Positions 34,105 through 45,098 of a DNA stretch of 64,000 nucleotides are shown piece after piece. The position numbers and the translations under genes are program-made. The stretch's first letter is position 1. Each line of letters begins with the position of its first letter. A model generated the notes under the pieces. The model made no database searches. It saw only the letters and a program-made list of their open reading frames with translations, and was not told the origin of the DNA. The stretch is from Magnaporthiopsis rhizophila (Eukaryota; Ascomycota; Sordariomycetes; Magnaporthales; Magnaporthaceae): positions 1 through 64,000 of the forward strand of contig PYSS01000104.1 of NCBI GenBank assembly GCA_003049465.1. Direction: 5' to 3'.

Positions 34105-35307
34105 CTAGTCGCCGCCACTTTGCCCTCCACGTGCCGGCATGACACGCTTTCTCTCCGCCTTCCGGAGCTCCTTCGCCTCCTCCATCTGCCTCTCCAGCTC
34201 GACCCTTTTGCGCATCCTCTCCTCCTTTTCCACCCCCCTCCTGACCCGCTCCTCCTCCGCGGTAAGGATCCCATGGGATTTTCTGTATGCCACTTCCTTC
34301 GCCCTCTCTTCCTCGTTCGCTTTAAGCGTCTCCGCGCTGAGCGGCGTCCCGAAGAACTGAACCTCGGTCGTCTCGTCCGAGCCTTCCCGAAGCCGCAGCC
34401 GCACTGCATACCGCAGGTCGTCCAAGGCCCGGCCCAGGAAGCACACGGGCGTGGGCCCCTGCCAAGTGTGGCGCGACGGGTCCAGCACCTGGCTGGCGAC
34501 GGCGGCCCGGGCTTCGGGCAGGAACCGCTCCTCAAACGCCCTAAGCGCGCGCACCGTCGAGTCCCGGTCCCGGGCCGCTTCCAGGTCCAGCGGCTGCGAG
34601 TATTTGACGTGCATGATTCCCAGGCTGCCGCTCTCGTCGTAGTCCGCCGCCGCGACGTGGTACTGCAGGACCTTTGCGATGGTCAAGCGCCGAAAGCCGG
34701 GCAGCTTGGCCCTGGTCGGGTTGCGGCCGCCCAGACCCCGCGCGGCGCGGTAGTCCTCGAGCATATCGCTGATCAGCCTGGCGGGCGTGACGGTGACGCC
34801 GCCGCGGGCCTGTTCCAGGTCGAGCTCGAGCGTCTCGAGAGCGCGGCACCTCGACAGGACGGGCCAGACGTCGAGCCTGTGCCTCGCGGAGCGCGATTTG
34901 TTATCGTCGAAGATGGCGACGCTCACGTGCCGCAGCAGCGCGCGTGACTCGGGCCGCATGCGCTCACCGACGTCGCCGATGAGCTGCGGCATGTCGGCAA
35001 ACCAGTGTACGTTCTCGCCCCAGAAGATGGGCGCGGCCTCATCATGCGCCTGCCGGCAGGCCAGGAGGAGGCCCAGGCCGGTGCGCGCGACGCACCGGCA
35101 GCAGTCGGACGCGGTTGGGCGGCTCTGGCCCGGGAATTGCCACACGGCCCATGGCGGGCTCTCCCACGTTGTGGTGTCGCGGGGACTTAAAGGACATGCC
35201 GCCGTGTGTCTCCTGGCCCACAAAGGCCGCCCGTCCAACAGCGTGAGTCGGTAGATGGCTTCCCGGAGGTCTTTGCTTAGGCGGAAAAGTCCTTGTGGCT
35301 GTTCCAT
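34105..35307 (-). CDS. DUF7730-like protein with charged coiled-coil tail
   Basis: A single exon of 400 residues. The N-terminal part has the pattern of fungal DUF7730/2EXR proteins: LSKDLREAIYRLTLLDGRPLW near residue 10, LLLACRQAHDEAAPIFWGENVHWF near 80-103, then HVSVAIFDD and a leucine-rich ETLELDLEQ. The C-terminal ~90 residues are a charged Glu/Lys/Arg coiled coil. These proteins are extremely abundant in filamentous fungi and may be F-box-like adaptors, but no molecular function is established. Confidence 0.7.
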   Translation of the reverse strand: MEQPQGLFRLSKDLREAIYRLTLLDGRPLWARRHTAACPLSPRDTTTWESPPWAVWQFPGQSRPTASDCCRCVARTGLGLLLACRQAHDEAAPIFWGENVHWFADMPQLIGDVGERMRPESRALLRHVSVAIFDDNKSRSARHRLDVWPVLSRCRALETLELDLEQARGGVTVTPARLISDMLEDYRAARGLGGRNPTRAKLPGFRRLTIAKVLQYHVAAADYDESGSLGIMHVKYSQPLDLEAARDRDSTVRALRAFEERFLPEARAAVASQVLDPSRHTWQGPTPVCFLGRALDDLRYAVRLRLREGSDETTEVQFFGTPLSAETLKANEEERAKEVAYRKSHGILTAEEERVRRGVEKEERMRKRVELERQMEEAKELRKAERKRVMPARGGQSGGD

Positions 35308-36339
35308 GGCACTTAATTATATGGTTTTCCGGATATCAAGTTGTGCAATGGATGGAATGTGTTGTTTGAAAGCCACAAATGAAAGCTACCGGTATTTATC
35401 GCAATGGCAGAACACGGCCCCAGGGTCGGCGTTTCAAAGGCCTGGATGAATCATGATGTGCCACGAAAGGCCGGGACTGGTTGACGAGTCAGCGATGGGT
35501 TATGTTCACCGCCCAGTCGATTTCCATGCAAGACGTAAACGACAGGCGCGTCTGCACTGGCATATAAAGGCTGCAAACCCCGCCACAAGCCTTGCGTTCT
35601 GTCGTCCGAGTCACCTGCAGAGAATAAAGTATCTCACAAGCGATTCCCTGGATGGATAATAGGTTATCCCGTATGTTTTAACACATATTTATCCGCTTTA
35701 CCTGCCTTGATATAATGCTTGTATGTTTTCCTGGGAAAGGTTGTTATTATATATTGCAAAGTAGAGGCGCCTGCAGTAGACCTAGTAGATTGATCTATCT
35801 CTCTGTGGTAATAGTAAAGGAGAAGGGTTGAGAGTAGGAGACTCTCGGCTCTATATATACAGGTGCGCTGCAAGGGTATCGAGCACTCGCCGGCCGAGGC
35901 CGGGCAAGACTTTATAACTCGACTCGGGGGTCTGATGCTGCAGATCCGCTGTGTGGGCCCCGTTCCTTTGCGAGATTATACGCGTGCTGCGCAGCACTCT
36001 TGTAAAAACTGTGACTTTTGTATTGCATGACGGGAATCCTTAGCCGTAAGAGACGGGACCGCATGGCTTTAGGTACCGTTGAGCGTGAGCAAGTGCCATC
36101 GGCGAGGGTGAAAAGCGGCTCCGCCCGTAAACCTGGAGGTAGCTGTTAAGGAGTTGACGCATGTGCTCTACCGGGCAGGTCGCTGTGCCTGTCGCGGCGA
36201 CCGATAATTATGGTGACGCCGTTATTTCGCAATCGGCTTTGCTTTAAGGAAGAACAACGAGAATGTAAAACCAATCGGCGGCCGCCACGCCTGGGCCGTT
36301 GTCGGGTATAATTTAAAAGCCTTTTAATATGGTACGATA
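35308..36339. other. Intergenic, possible solo-LTR-like remnant
   Basis: From about 35640 to 35930 the base composition drops to AT-rich and contains GTAGATTGATCTATCTCTCT, a run of GAGAGTAGGAGACTCTCGG and CTCTATATATACAGG. That arrangement resembles the promoter part of a fungal LTR. I cannot define TG...CA ends or a target-site duplication, so this is weak. The remainder to 36339 shows nothing coding. Confidence 0.3.
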
Positions 36340-36490
36340 TATGTGGCTTTGCACAACCTTCCAGGATCAATCATCAAAGGGGATGGGATAGCCTTCCCGC
36401 TTCTCACCCGAACACTTCCCATAGCGAAAAACGTTTTTTTTTTCTCTACAAAACAACAAGGTGAACTCAAGCGGGGTAGTCATATTGGTA
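36340..36490 (+). repeat. Dispersed repeat, copy 2
   Basis: It is the partner of 33040-33173, same orientation, 3.3 kb away. It ends about 50 bp before the 3' end of the 5S rRNA gene. Confidence 0.6.
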
Positions 36491-36535
36491 TGTAGTCCGG
36501 GAAGTAATGTGTCATACACAGCAAAAGAGAGAGAG

Positions 36536-36543
36536 AAAAAAAA
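36536..36543 (-). terminator. RNA polymerase III T-run terminator
   Basis: Immediately after the 3' end of the 5S gene, the minus strand reads a run of at least eight T followed by CTCTCTC. A T run is the Pol III stop signal. Confidence 0.75.
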
Positions 36544-36663
36544 AACATACAACACCGAGGATTCCCCAGTGGTCACCCACCTGAGTACTAGTTCGGCCCT
36601 CACTGGTTTGACTAGGGGAGAGCGGACGGGATCCCGTATATTCCAGTGGGTATGGTCGTATGT
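36544..36663 (-). rRNA. 5S ribosomal RNA gene
   Basis: The minus strand begins ACATACGACC and ends GTTGTATGTT. It is exactly 120 nt, the fungal 5S length. Its ends pair over about nine bases as helix I. CCCACTGG near position 14 pairs with CCAGTGAGGG near 69 as helices II/III. It keeps the internal promoter-like blocks GGGATCCCGTCCGCTC and GGTGGGTGACCAC. A Pol III T-run follows. Single dispersed 5S genes are normal in Neurospora and other Pezizomycotina. A few bases in the middle loop look diverged, so expression is likely but not certain. Confidence 0.9.
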
Positions 36664-36753
36664 GTCTGTTTCATGCTGTGGATCGGATTATCCATTACTC
36701 ACACTTTTTAGTTTGTGGAGGTTTTGGGAGCAAATGGGATCACAGGCATGAGG

Positions 36754-36796
36754 TTTTCACCTCCAAAAACGGACGCCTCTGCTCCCTTTTGCTTTC
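36754..36796 (+). repeat. Short dispersed repeat, copy 1
   Basis: About 40 bases centred on CCTCCAAAAACGGACGCCTC are nearly identical to 54103-54145. The repeat lies ~90 bp beyond the 5' end of the 5S gene. Confidence 0.65.
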
Positions 36797-37228
36797 AGCC
36801 AAACGTTCCCTGCCGTCCAACGGCCGTCCGCTGCGCCCCACCCTACATACCCATTTGTATTCCAACTTATACGTATCGCCGTCTTTGAACGAGATAAAAA
36901 AAAATGTGCTTTTGGCGCTTTTGCTCCCCTAATAGCACGACCCAAATACGCCCAAGGCAGGATCTTTTCGCATTTGCATTTAATCCACGCATTCCGCCAC
37001 CGCGGCTAGGTTGCTGGGGGTGGCCCCGATTGGCCTTAGTGCCTACGGAGGCCTGGTTTGATGCCCGCAGCCTCTGGGAAACATTTGCCGGTAAAAGCGA
37101 CAGCTCGTTATCGAGTATTACGACAGGTAGGGTGGCTGCAAAACGAGGTTAAAGTGGGATGTGTTGATAAAGAAATCGAGGCTGGAGAGACCCCTGCTGG
37201 CCGCGGCATCAAAATAACTGCAGTTTTT

Positions 37229-37263
<35 letters not shown>

Positions 37264-37372
37264 GAAAGGCAGCACCGAGGCTCTGCACCCAGGCTCGGGA
37301 AGGTAGGCAGTTAATTTTAGATTTGAAAGTATACGTGGAGATGGTGACGAGTGGGAGACAGAGTGTGTGTGT
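36797..37372. other. Non-coding, homopolymer
   Basis: It contains a T run of about 31 at 37231-37261 and a TG repeat at about 37360-37373. No gene is seen. Confidence 0.45.
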
Positions 37373-37498
37373 GTATATTTAGCGTTGTCATAGTCGGGAT
37401 CTACCAGTCCCTGCTTCCCAAGGGGTGTTCGACTTGCTAGCGCTACCTAAGCTATCATCAGGCTAAATGGTGCTATTTGGCGGCTAACAATTTAAGCC
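37373..37498 (+). repeat. Inverted-repeat element, left copy
   Basis: It shares, in inverted orientation with 43524-43652, the ordered blocks GTATATTTA-CGT, TCGGGATCTACCA-TCCCTG, TGCTAGCGCTACCTAAGCTA and GGCGGCTA-CA-AATT. The outer end is GTATATTTA, next to a TG microsatellite. It flanks the pseudogene on its left. Confidence 0.7.
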
Positions 37499-38650
37499 CG
37501 AAGGCAGACGGAGTTTGGGTCGCATTCCGGCGCTCCTTGTTGGTGAGCCTGCAATCAGCAGTTGGGTTGTAGAAACGCCGGGGCGTTGTGCATCAGCGCT
37601 GCGGGCGGTAGTAATGCGGTCGGCCGGCAAAGTGCCGGGGAAATGGTAAGACTGGGTTGGGGACCTTGGGAACCCCTGTGCCCGGCTGACGAAAGAAAGT
37701 TCGGGGGCTGGAGGGCCTAGTTCCAACCCGGAGTGCTCCTCCTTGTTTGTGCGTATCGAACGACAACAGGCTGTGCGGTTTCGTTTAGCCAGCGTGGCGC
37801 AGGTCGGGCCGTTTTCGACAAGCTGGCGAAACAGAGCCGCGCGGAGGCCTTGTGCGTGCGATGCCACCTATACAGTACATACGTATAAGCCCGGCGTGGC
37901 AACAAACAGAGAGGCGTGCCGTCAAGCAAATCGTGCGCGTGCGTGCTTAACAGGCAAAGTGCGTGTTAAGGCAGGCCAATCTTGCGCCGTGCGTATCGTT
38001 GGGTTGAGGTCGACCGAGGAGTCGCGAATGTGGTGAAAGGGCGGCGGCCAGTACCGTGGTGCTGGTACTGGTGCTGCGTAAGGCATAGTGTGGTATGGTG
38101 GGACAAGGTGCTGTGTTGGGGAAGGTGGAAAGGGAAACGACGGCCGGGCCGACTTTTCGTCCAAGGTATCAAACTGCTTTCCGGCCACCAGTCTTCGTGT
38201 GCGTTCGGCATCGTTCCGGCGCGTGTCGGGTAACTGCGAGGCGAAAGCGAAAGGAAGTCAAAGGGCGGTCTGGTGATCGGCGATCGTTATTGCTTGCTCT
38301 AGGGGATACCTAGAAGCCAACTTTGGTTAGCCCAGAGCGTGGATTACCTATTGATAGTAAGGCTGGCTGGCTGCTTGCTGGGCTCGCCTGCAGGGGGCAC
38401 ATTGTTAGCCATTGTGGCCCAAGCAAAATTGCACATTGGGCTCGACAATTACCCAACATATTTCGAGGTCATCCCGGGTGCCAGCGAGCTGCTAGCATAC
38501 ATGCTCTGTGCGGCGTTCGGAGCGCTGACCCTAAACCCTCACTTCTACCAACTCAACCCGCCCGGAATTTCTGTGCTTTCAGCATATTAAAGGATGTTGC
38601 GCCGCGGTCCCTTGCCTTGGCCCCGAGCAACGGAGAGGCGAAACACAACG
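37499..38650. other. Upstream region of the pseudogene
   Basis: I see no coding frame that I can support. The last ~60 bases before 38651 are in frame with the pseudogene and include an alternative ATG at 38594. Confidence 0.45.
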
Positions 38651-41600
38651 ATGGAAACCCCGACTCGGTACCGACCCTCCCGTGCTGCGCCGCCCCGCGA
38701 TGACGCCGCCCGGGGCTCCGAGGGCTTATACGGCGAACCTTCCCGCGCTCCTCTTGTGATGGTTTATCCCGAGGAGCCTTTTTATTACGGGCGGGTCGAG
38801 TATGACCATGATCCGGGCCCTGTTATCACACCGGATGTGACGCGACCCATTTCCCCGGCCACCATCAACTCAAGCGACCTGGATTCGCATTACCAAATTG
38901 CCATGCCGAGGCCGCCTCCGGCTAGCCAAGAGTACCATCACGAAATGCCGCCTGCCGTTATGACTGGCGGGCTTCCGCCGCCACCATACCCACCACCGCC
39001 TTGGGCAATGTCGGCGGTGCCGCCGTCAATTCGTATGCCTCCTGAGCCGCCGCCACCGTTGGGTTCGCCTTTTTCAGCACGTAATGTCAGGAGCCGGGAA
39101 CGAGTGGGGTGGCCGCGGGCCGTGCGAGAGGCGGCGCGCGGCAATATGAAGGCGCGGCGCCGCGAGCTGGAGGTGACACGCTACGAGCTGGGAAGCGACC
39201 ACGACCGCTCTGTAGTAGCCGCAGCTCCGGGGAATCGCGGCCTCGGCGATAATGTTGCGCAGGATGAGATCGAGACCGTCGGCCAAAGCAAGCGTCTGGC
39301 AAGCAACCACTGCCGCGCTAAAACAGGCACGCCTACCGGAGACAATGAGGGCTCGTCGTTTCTCACTCACGTCGACTGGGCCTACCTCGAAGATGCCGAC
39401 GACGGCGGCAGTGTTCGCGACAATGCTCCAAGGACTGCTGCCTCGATCGCGCCGAGCAGTCCTTCCGATGAGAAGATGAACACACGCAAGTCGAGGAAAT
39501 CGCCATCGTCGCCCCTCGCCCGTTTCGGGACGTCGCTCGCGTTCTCGGAGGACCCGGAGACGGGTGTCGAAGTTGCTTATTATAGGCACGTCGGGTCGAG
39601 CTCTTTTAGAAGCAAGTATTCCGTTAATGCCCGGAAGAGGGTGTCATATACTGAGCAGCATCACCCTACGGTGCCTCCGCCGTCGAGCGCGGTCGTGACG
39701 GTAGTTCCCCCCTCCGACTCCGGCTATTACAGTTTAATAGGTCAGAAAAGCTCGCCATCCGAGCACCCGAGATCCACGGCTCCTCCCGGGAATTTGGACA
39801 CAGTGGCAGAACGGATAGTAGACCACAGCGGTTTGGAGCTCGACGACAACGATCCTTCAGTGGAAGCGATCGTTGACGACAGCGACCGCGGGACGACTTA
39901 CTCTACACCGGGCAGCATTGCTGATGAGAGGGTTAAAATATGGATCTCGGCAGTCGCGGACGACCTGTTGTGTAGTTTACTGAGCGGCAAAGATGCTATC
40001 GGTAACGAGTCGATGCAGCGGGTGTTCCTGGCCCTCCCTCAGTTGCTGGAGACGTTCGCGCCGGCCATAGGGCGTGGGCCAAAGCCAGGAATATATAGGG
40101 ACGTCATGTATCTCCTTCACAGGTATCGCAAGTAAGTCTCTGTTCATTGGCGCAAATCTCACAGGACTCTTCTGCGCCTGCTTCGAAAAGTCGCTGGACT
40201 GATTGCTGCTCGCTTCGCATAGAGAGATTGCGGACTCCGTCAAGGAAAGGCACGCACGTGGGTTGGAGGAGCAGCGTCCTGGGCCAGATTCAGGAACCGA
40301 GAGTGAGCACAAGGAGGTCAACCAGAAGGAGCGCATCGAGGGTGGCTCAAATCCGTCTCGCAAGGGGACGGCAACCCACTCGAGGTCGAGGGCCGAAAGG
40401 AAACCGGACACGAGGACGAGTCCGAGACCGAGGTCCAAAAGAAAGACGAAGACGAGGACGGCCCCCCGGAACTAGCTAGATACCGAACTATCGCCTTCCA
40501 GGAGCCCGCATACTAACGACTTATCGACTCGATGAAACGGGAGATGGTACTCGCACCGGCCCAAGGAAGCTTGGACATGGCTCGTCAAATCTACTCCGAG
40601 ATTGATAAAGCGCTCTCGGGAGGCAAGGGGAGCAGCGTGAGCCGGGGCCGGCCGTCCCAGGGTTCAGAAGCCGTATTTGACGTCGACTGGAATCCCTGGG
40701 CCTTTGTCGACGAGCAAAGGTATGAGGAGGAGGCGTCGGAGGCCATTGCGGCCGTTCTGACCCTGACGGGCTCGGAAGTCGATGCTGAAGCCCTGCCGAC
40801 TTCAGAGTATCTCAGACGGACGTGGCCGGGCATGGGCCTACCCGTATTGGAGCTGATCCAGGAAATCGTCAAACACAAGGACAGCGAAGAGAGACGGTGT
40901 AAGCAGACCCCACAGTGAGGCTTGTGTGGTCACAATGATGACGGGGTGAGCTGACATCTATGTTCTGATCCCAGGTACGCTCCCTGACGGAGCTTCTATA
41001 TCGATGCATGGTAGTCTCAACTCGGGGTTCAAGGCGCGGATCCATGGCCCCGCTGACGCCGTGGCCCGGATCGGCCAGGTTCTCTCGTGGCTCGGCGCTG
41101 TCTGCGTAGCCCGCCCCGCGAAGGCTTGTTCTTCTGTATTCCATCAGTGAATGCCGTCACAGCAAGCCGCAAGCCCCGAGAGGGAAAGGATCAGGACCCG
41201 GCGAAACACTCTCCCGATGCGCATTTCAAAATATCGTATCGACTCTGGTCGTCGGTCAAAAAGCCGGAACTCAACGGCCAATGCTGGCACAACTTGCTGA
41301 GGGAAGCGGTGCTGGTCCCGGGGTTCCCCATCCGCTGCAGGCGGGAACCGTGCTTGGGCTTGGAAATCCCACTTGACATGGCCGCGTTCCTGACGGGGAC
41401 TAGAATGGTCGAGATATTCAACTCCAAGATCTTCATCAAGGGATTTTCCGCTATGCTCGTGCCCACCGACCGGCGAGGCGATGTCGTCGTCTGGCACCTG
41501 CTCTACACCACGACTGGCACCCACATTTCTTACCTAGACGTTCCGATCGGCCAACGCTACACCACAGACGTGGGCATGTCCGATCTGGAACATGCCCGGC

Positions 41601-43284
41601 ACGTCGTCGGATGGTGTCCGGAGGCAACCTATCACGTCGGAGCGCCAACGGAGAACTACGCAATTAAAGGATCGGGACTTGACCGCGCGCCGGCGGGCTG
41701 CAGGCTCCAGAAGGCTGGCATCCAAGGCGGCCAATACCTCGTCGGCGCTTTCGAGTTTGCCGTCAGTGAGAAGCAAAAGTCAGTACACATGGAGCGTGCT
41801 GGAGATTACGTCGATAAGCTGGAGATCATCGCGGGGCAGTACGTGGTACTCTGGGACAAGGACCTTGAGAAGGGGTGGCTCGTGAATGGCGTCAATGCAC
41901 TACTGCACTTGCTTCGCGCGTCACTCTACTACAACCGAACGGGCAGGTTTAAGTCGGTGTACGTGTCCAACACCACGAATGGGATAGGTTCGACGAGCTC
42001 GGGGAGAGCTACGGCCCGGATTCGGCCTTCGATGTCCTTGTCGATCCCCAAAACAGAAAGCTTCCGCTACGAAATGGAGAGGAGCCGCTCAACTATGACA
42101 CCGATGAGGTCCACGCCTCCGCCCCTGGCGGCCGGCTGAGGGGGGCGAGGACAGGGCCAACCTTGCAAGATCGCGTGGAGGACCTCTGGGGTCGACTGGA
42201 GAAGCTCATCGCGCACCAAGCCGACGTCGAGGAGACGAGCGGCGTCCTTGTGAAACTCCCCCAGCCGCGTCGGCAGCTGGAAGGCTGGGATTTTATAGAC
42301 GTGGCGAGGGGCCAGAACCCGACACGCCCGCTCGTCGCCAACCTGCCGGCTGTCGGGCGGGGCTGGGTCGACTTCACACGGTCCATTGGCGCCGTCACGC
42401 TCTTTGGCCGTAGCTTCGGCGAGCTGATACGCCCTCGCCAGTCGCCATCATCGCCGCGATGTCCGCGCTGGTCCGTGCTGCCGAACAGGCGGGCCTTGCT
42501 TGCCGTCTCCGTCTCTGACCTGCGGCATATTATCGATCGACACGGCGACGAGTCCGCAGAGCCACCCCGGCTGTGCCATCGCGATGTCGACTGGCACTGC
42601 CCTGACACGAGCTTCAGCCCCTGCCCTTGCACCGCCGCGGCGGTCGCCACGGGGACCGAGCATGGTCCATCGTCGTCTTTCGCCGCCGTCGCCGGCGTGT
42701 CCTGCCACGATCCGGTGCAGGTGCTCTTCCGGGGGTGGAGAAACAGGACGAATAGGTGGCCCTACGCCGAGCTGCCGGGCGGCGGCGCCGTCGTCTTCGG
42801 CCTCAACATGAACATCCCCCGGAACCACGAGAACGATGGCGACCTGAAGGAAGGGAAGCCAACCTTGCCGGCCGGGGAGGAGCAGCCGCCGCGACAGGAC
42901 AAGAGCGAGGGCGTTGCTGACGACGGGCTGGGCTCGAGCCTCCGTCTCGGGCGGGGGGGAAGCAATCTGGTCAGTGTTTCTAGCGCTAGCGGGCATGGTA
43001 GCAGGACGAGCGGCGTCCGAGCAAGCCACCGGCGAGCGAGCAACACACAGACGGACATCACGCAGACGGACACGACACAGACAGACAACGCAAATGACAA
43101 CGCTCGGCCAAACAGCTCTCGGAAAACCACTCAAACGAGCGACAGGGAGGCAACGAGCGGCGGGCCCCAGGACAGCAGCCAGGGGTTTGTCTCCAGGGAA
43201 GCGATAGCCGTGTCGACAGCGGGGAGGGGAAAAAGAAGGGACGAGGCTGGAGCGGCTGGTTCAGCAAGGCGAAGGACAAGATGA
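38651..43284 (+). pseudogene. Broken gene of a large fungal-specific protein family
   Basis: The product would be ~1500 residues. The N-terminal part (38651-40131) is an open Pro/Ser-rich disordered frame, then a helical 'RVFLALPQLLETFA...YRDVMYLLHRYRK' segment, then a GTAAGT donor at 40132 and a likely TAG acceptor ending at 40222. After it the coding trace changes frame between ~40310 and 40400, meets an in-frame TAA at 40514, and continues through 'MKREMVLAPAQ' and a probable intron near 40898-40974. It shifts again at ~41100 (WLGA | LRSPPREG), runs open to ~41950 (GLEIPLDMAAFLTGTRMV, DLEHARHVVGWC), and shifts again near 41970 (FDELGESYGPDSAF, RRQLEGWDF, GWVDFTRSIGAVTLFG). The final Gly/Arg frame may also be off. 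I know this domain order from many long, uncharacterised proteins of filamentous fungi. Three or more shifts and a stop make an active product unlikely unless unusual splicing rescues it. Confidence 0.7.
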
Positions 43285-43523
43285 AATTGTGGAGGCAATA
43301 TAATAGGAGTGTTGCTAGCAATTATTTATAGATGAGTCACACAAAAGTCGGTCCGGTCGCGCTTGGGGCGCCCTAAACCGTCCCGTCAACGAAGCCACGT
43401 CATGGGGGATTGGGGATTCTAAACACGACGTACGTCATTGCCGAGTATCCTCAACGAAGCGTTAAGCTAAAGCAGCGTGACGGTCATCCAGTGGATGCGC
43501 CGTGCCGACACGGCGCGGTTGCC
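43285..43523. other. Short non-coding interval
   Basis: This is the 3' flank of the pseudogene. Nothing specific is seen. Confidence 0.4.
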
Positions 43524-43652
43524 GGTTTAATTCTGCTAGCCGCCGGATGGCAAGATATAACTTAATATTTTTAGCTTAGGTAGCGCTAGCATGTTATATG
43601 TCCTTTGGGAGTCAGGGATTGGTAGATCCCGATATTCTGACGTTAAATATAC
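43524..43652 (-). repeat. Inverted-repeat element, right copy
   Basis: It is the reverse-complement partner of 37373-37498, with the same block order and the GTATATTTA end facing outward. The two copies thus form a terminal-inverted-repeat-like arrangement 6.3 kb across. Divergence is noticeable, with small indels and substitutions. Confidence 0.7.
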
Positions 43653-43686
43653 TCCTCCTCCTCCTCCTCCTCCTCCTCCTCCTCCT
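43653..43686 (+). repeat. (TCC)n microsatellite
   Basis: About eleven perfect trinucleotide units abut the outer end of the right inverted-repeat copy. Confidence 0.9.
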
Positions 43687-44468
43687 ATCATAAACCGGTT
43701 TGCAGTTTGCACCACAAAAGGCAGCTCGCAAGTTCGCTTCTTATCGTGGCCTAAATAAATGAGAATGCGTTCAGCCACCTAATACGAGTTCTCCCCTGTG
43801 GGTGAAGCAAAACCGTATCCCACTGGCTCGACATGTTCTTAACTTTCTGCAGTGGGGGGAGGGAGCATCGGCATTTGAGTGCGTTTCTGGGGAGGGCTAA
43901 TATCTATACTTGCTTCTTGCCTTGACTATTGGCTTGGCATATGCGAGCAATATCGCCATTTCCTGCCCCAAAATACGCCCGGTTTGTTTGTAGAATGTCA
44001 AGGAAGTCTGCAGGTGAGGGCACGACTATTATTCGAAAAGCGATGTATTGATGAGGTTGAGCAGCAGCCTTTCCTCCTCCACCGCCCAAGATGGCCCCTT
44101 TATGCCCGCGATTTGGACCCCACCCTCGGGCTTTCCCCCTGAGCCTTGGCCCTGCACGAATCTGAGCAACTACTGGTGCGCTTCAACAGAACTCCCAGGG
44201 TTGCACGTCCAGACCTCCATCGACCAGCACCCGGCGGCCTGATTCGCCTTACACGACACTGGAATGTCTACCCGCAAATGCAGACTGTCGGAGCTGAGTC
44301 ATGTACGCAAAGTGGCGACGATAACCTGCCAAAGATTCACGACACTCTCAACTCGCGCGGGCGGTAACCTCCTTGCCCCTAGCCTTGCGTGCTGAACAGC
44401 GCCCTTGGCTAGCAGCGTGCACCAAGAAACCTCAGGAATAAAGCCACGGGGTGCTCAGGGGCGTAGAA
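43687..44468. other. Non-coding interval upstream of HET relic
   Basis: The short frames carry no recognisable HET or other domain. An older, unrecognisable part of the duplicated HET gene could lie here, but I see no alignment to the intact gene. Confidence 0.4.
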
Positions 44469-44993
44469 CAAGACGGCCGGTCTTCCGGCTGGCGAATCGG
44501 CACACCCGCCCGCTTGTCCGCCGCCGCACGCGCGGCTTGAAGGTGCACGACATATGCCACTTCGGTGTGCTTGACAGCCGCGGGAGCCTCGCGGGGGTCG
44601 GTCGTCGCACAGGCGGAGCTCTTTCTGGGGCTGGACGGGCGGGAATGTGGGTTCCTACCCGGCGGGTGTTCCGCCTCTGAGAGGACGGAAGACGTCCGTT
44701 GCTAGGAGACCTCGTCCGTCGCTACTGGCACCGGACCAACCCCGATAGCGGCTGCAGTACGAGCGAGAACGGGCCCCTTGGCTTCGACCTGGCGGCTGTG
44801 GTGTGACGTGGAGCACGCCAAGGAGGTTGTGCCGTCGGCCCTTTTTTAACGTGCTGTGGCTGGCTGAACCGGGACGGGGTCAGGTGGGAGAGCGAATAGG
44901 GGTGGGGAAAATACTTGTTGATGCGTTTCTGCCGATCGTGCAGAAGGGGCGGTGTGGCTTGGGTCGGGTGAGGGTTTGTGGTGGGCAGAACTA
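44469..44993 (+). pseudogene. Truncated tail of a second HET gene
   Basis: This stretch matches the 3' part of the intact HET gene (about 46966-47510) at both DNA and protein level. AAGACGGCCGGTCTTCCGGCTG parallels AAAACGGCGGTCTTCCGACTG (short blocks shared). VHDICHFGVLDSRG parallels VHEICDIGVLDSHG. Near the end, FNVLWLAEPG..VGERIGVGKILVDAFLPI parallels FDVLLLTDPG..VVERLGIGKIHVDAFLPI. Even the DNA after the stop (GGTTTGTGGTGGGCAGAACT) is shared. Frame changes and stops in the middle break it. It is the remnant of a tandem duplication or a recombined allele, ending 105 bp before the intact gene's ATG. Confidence 0.85.
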
Positions 44994-45098
44994 CAATGAC
45001 GGAGTACTCGATTTCCCGCCGTGCGGGGACGCTGTCGCTCGACTTTCTTTTTCGCTGGCAAGGCATTCAGCGTGGGAGCCCAACCCTAATTTCTGGAA

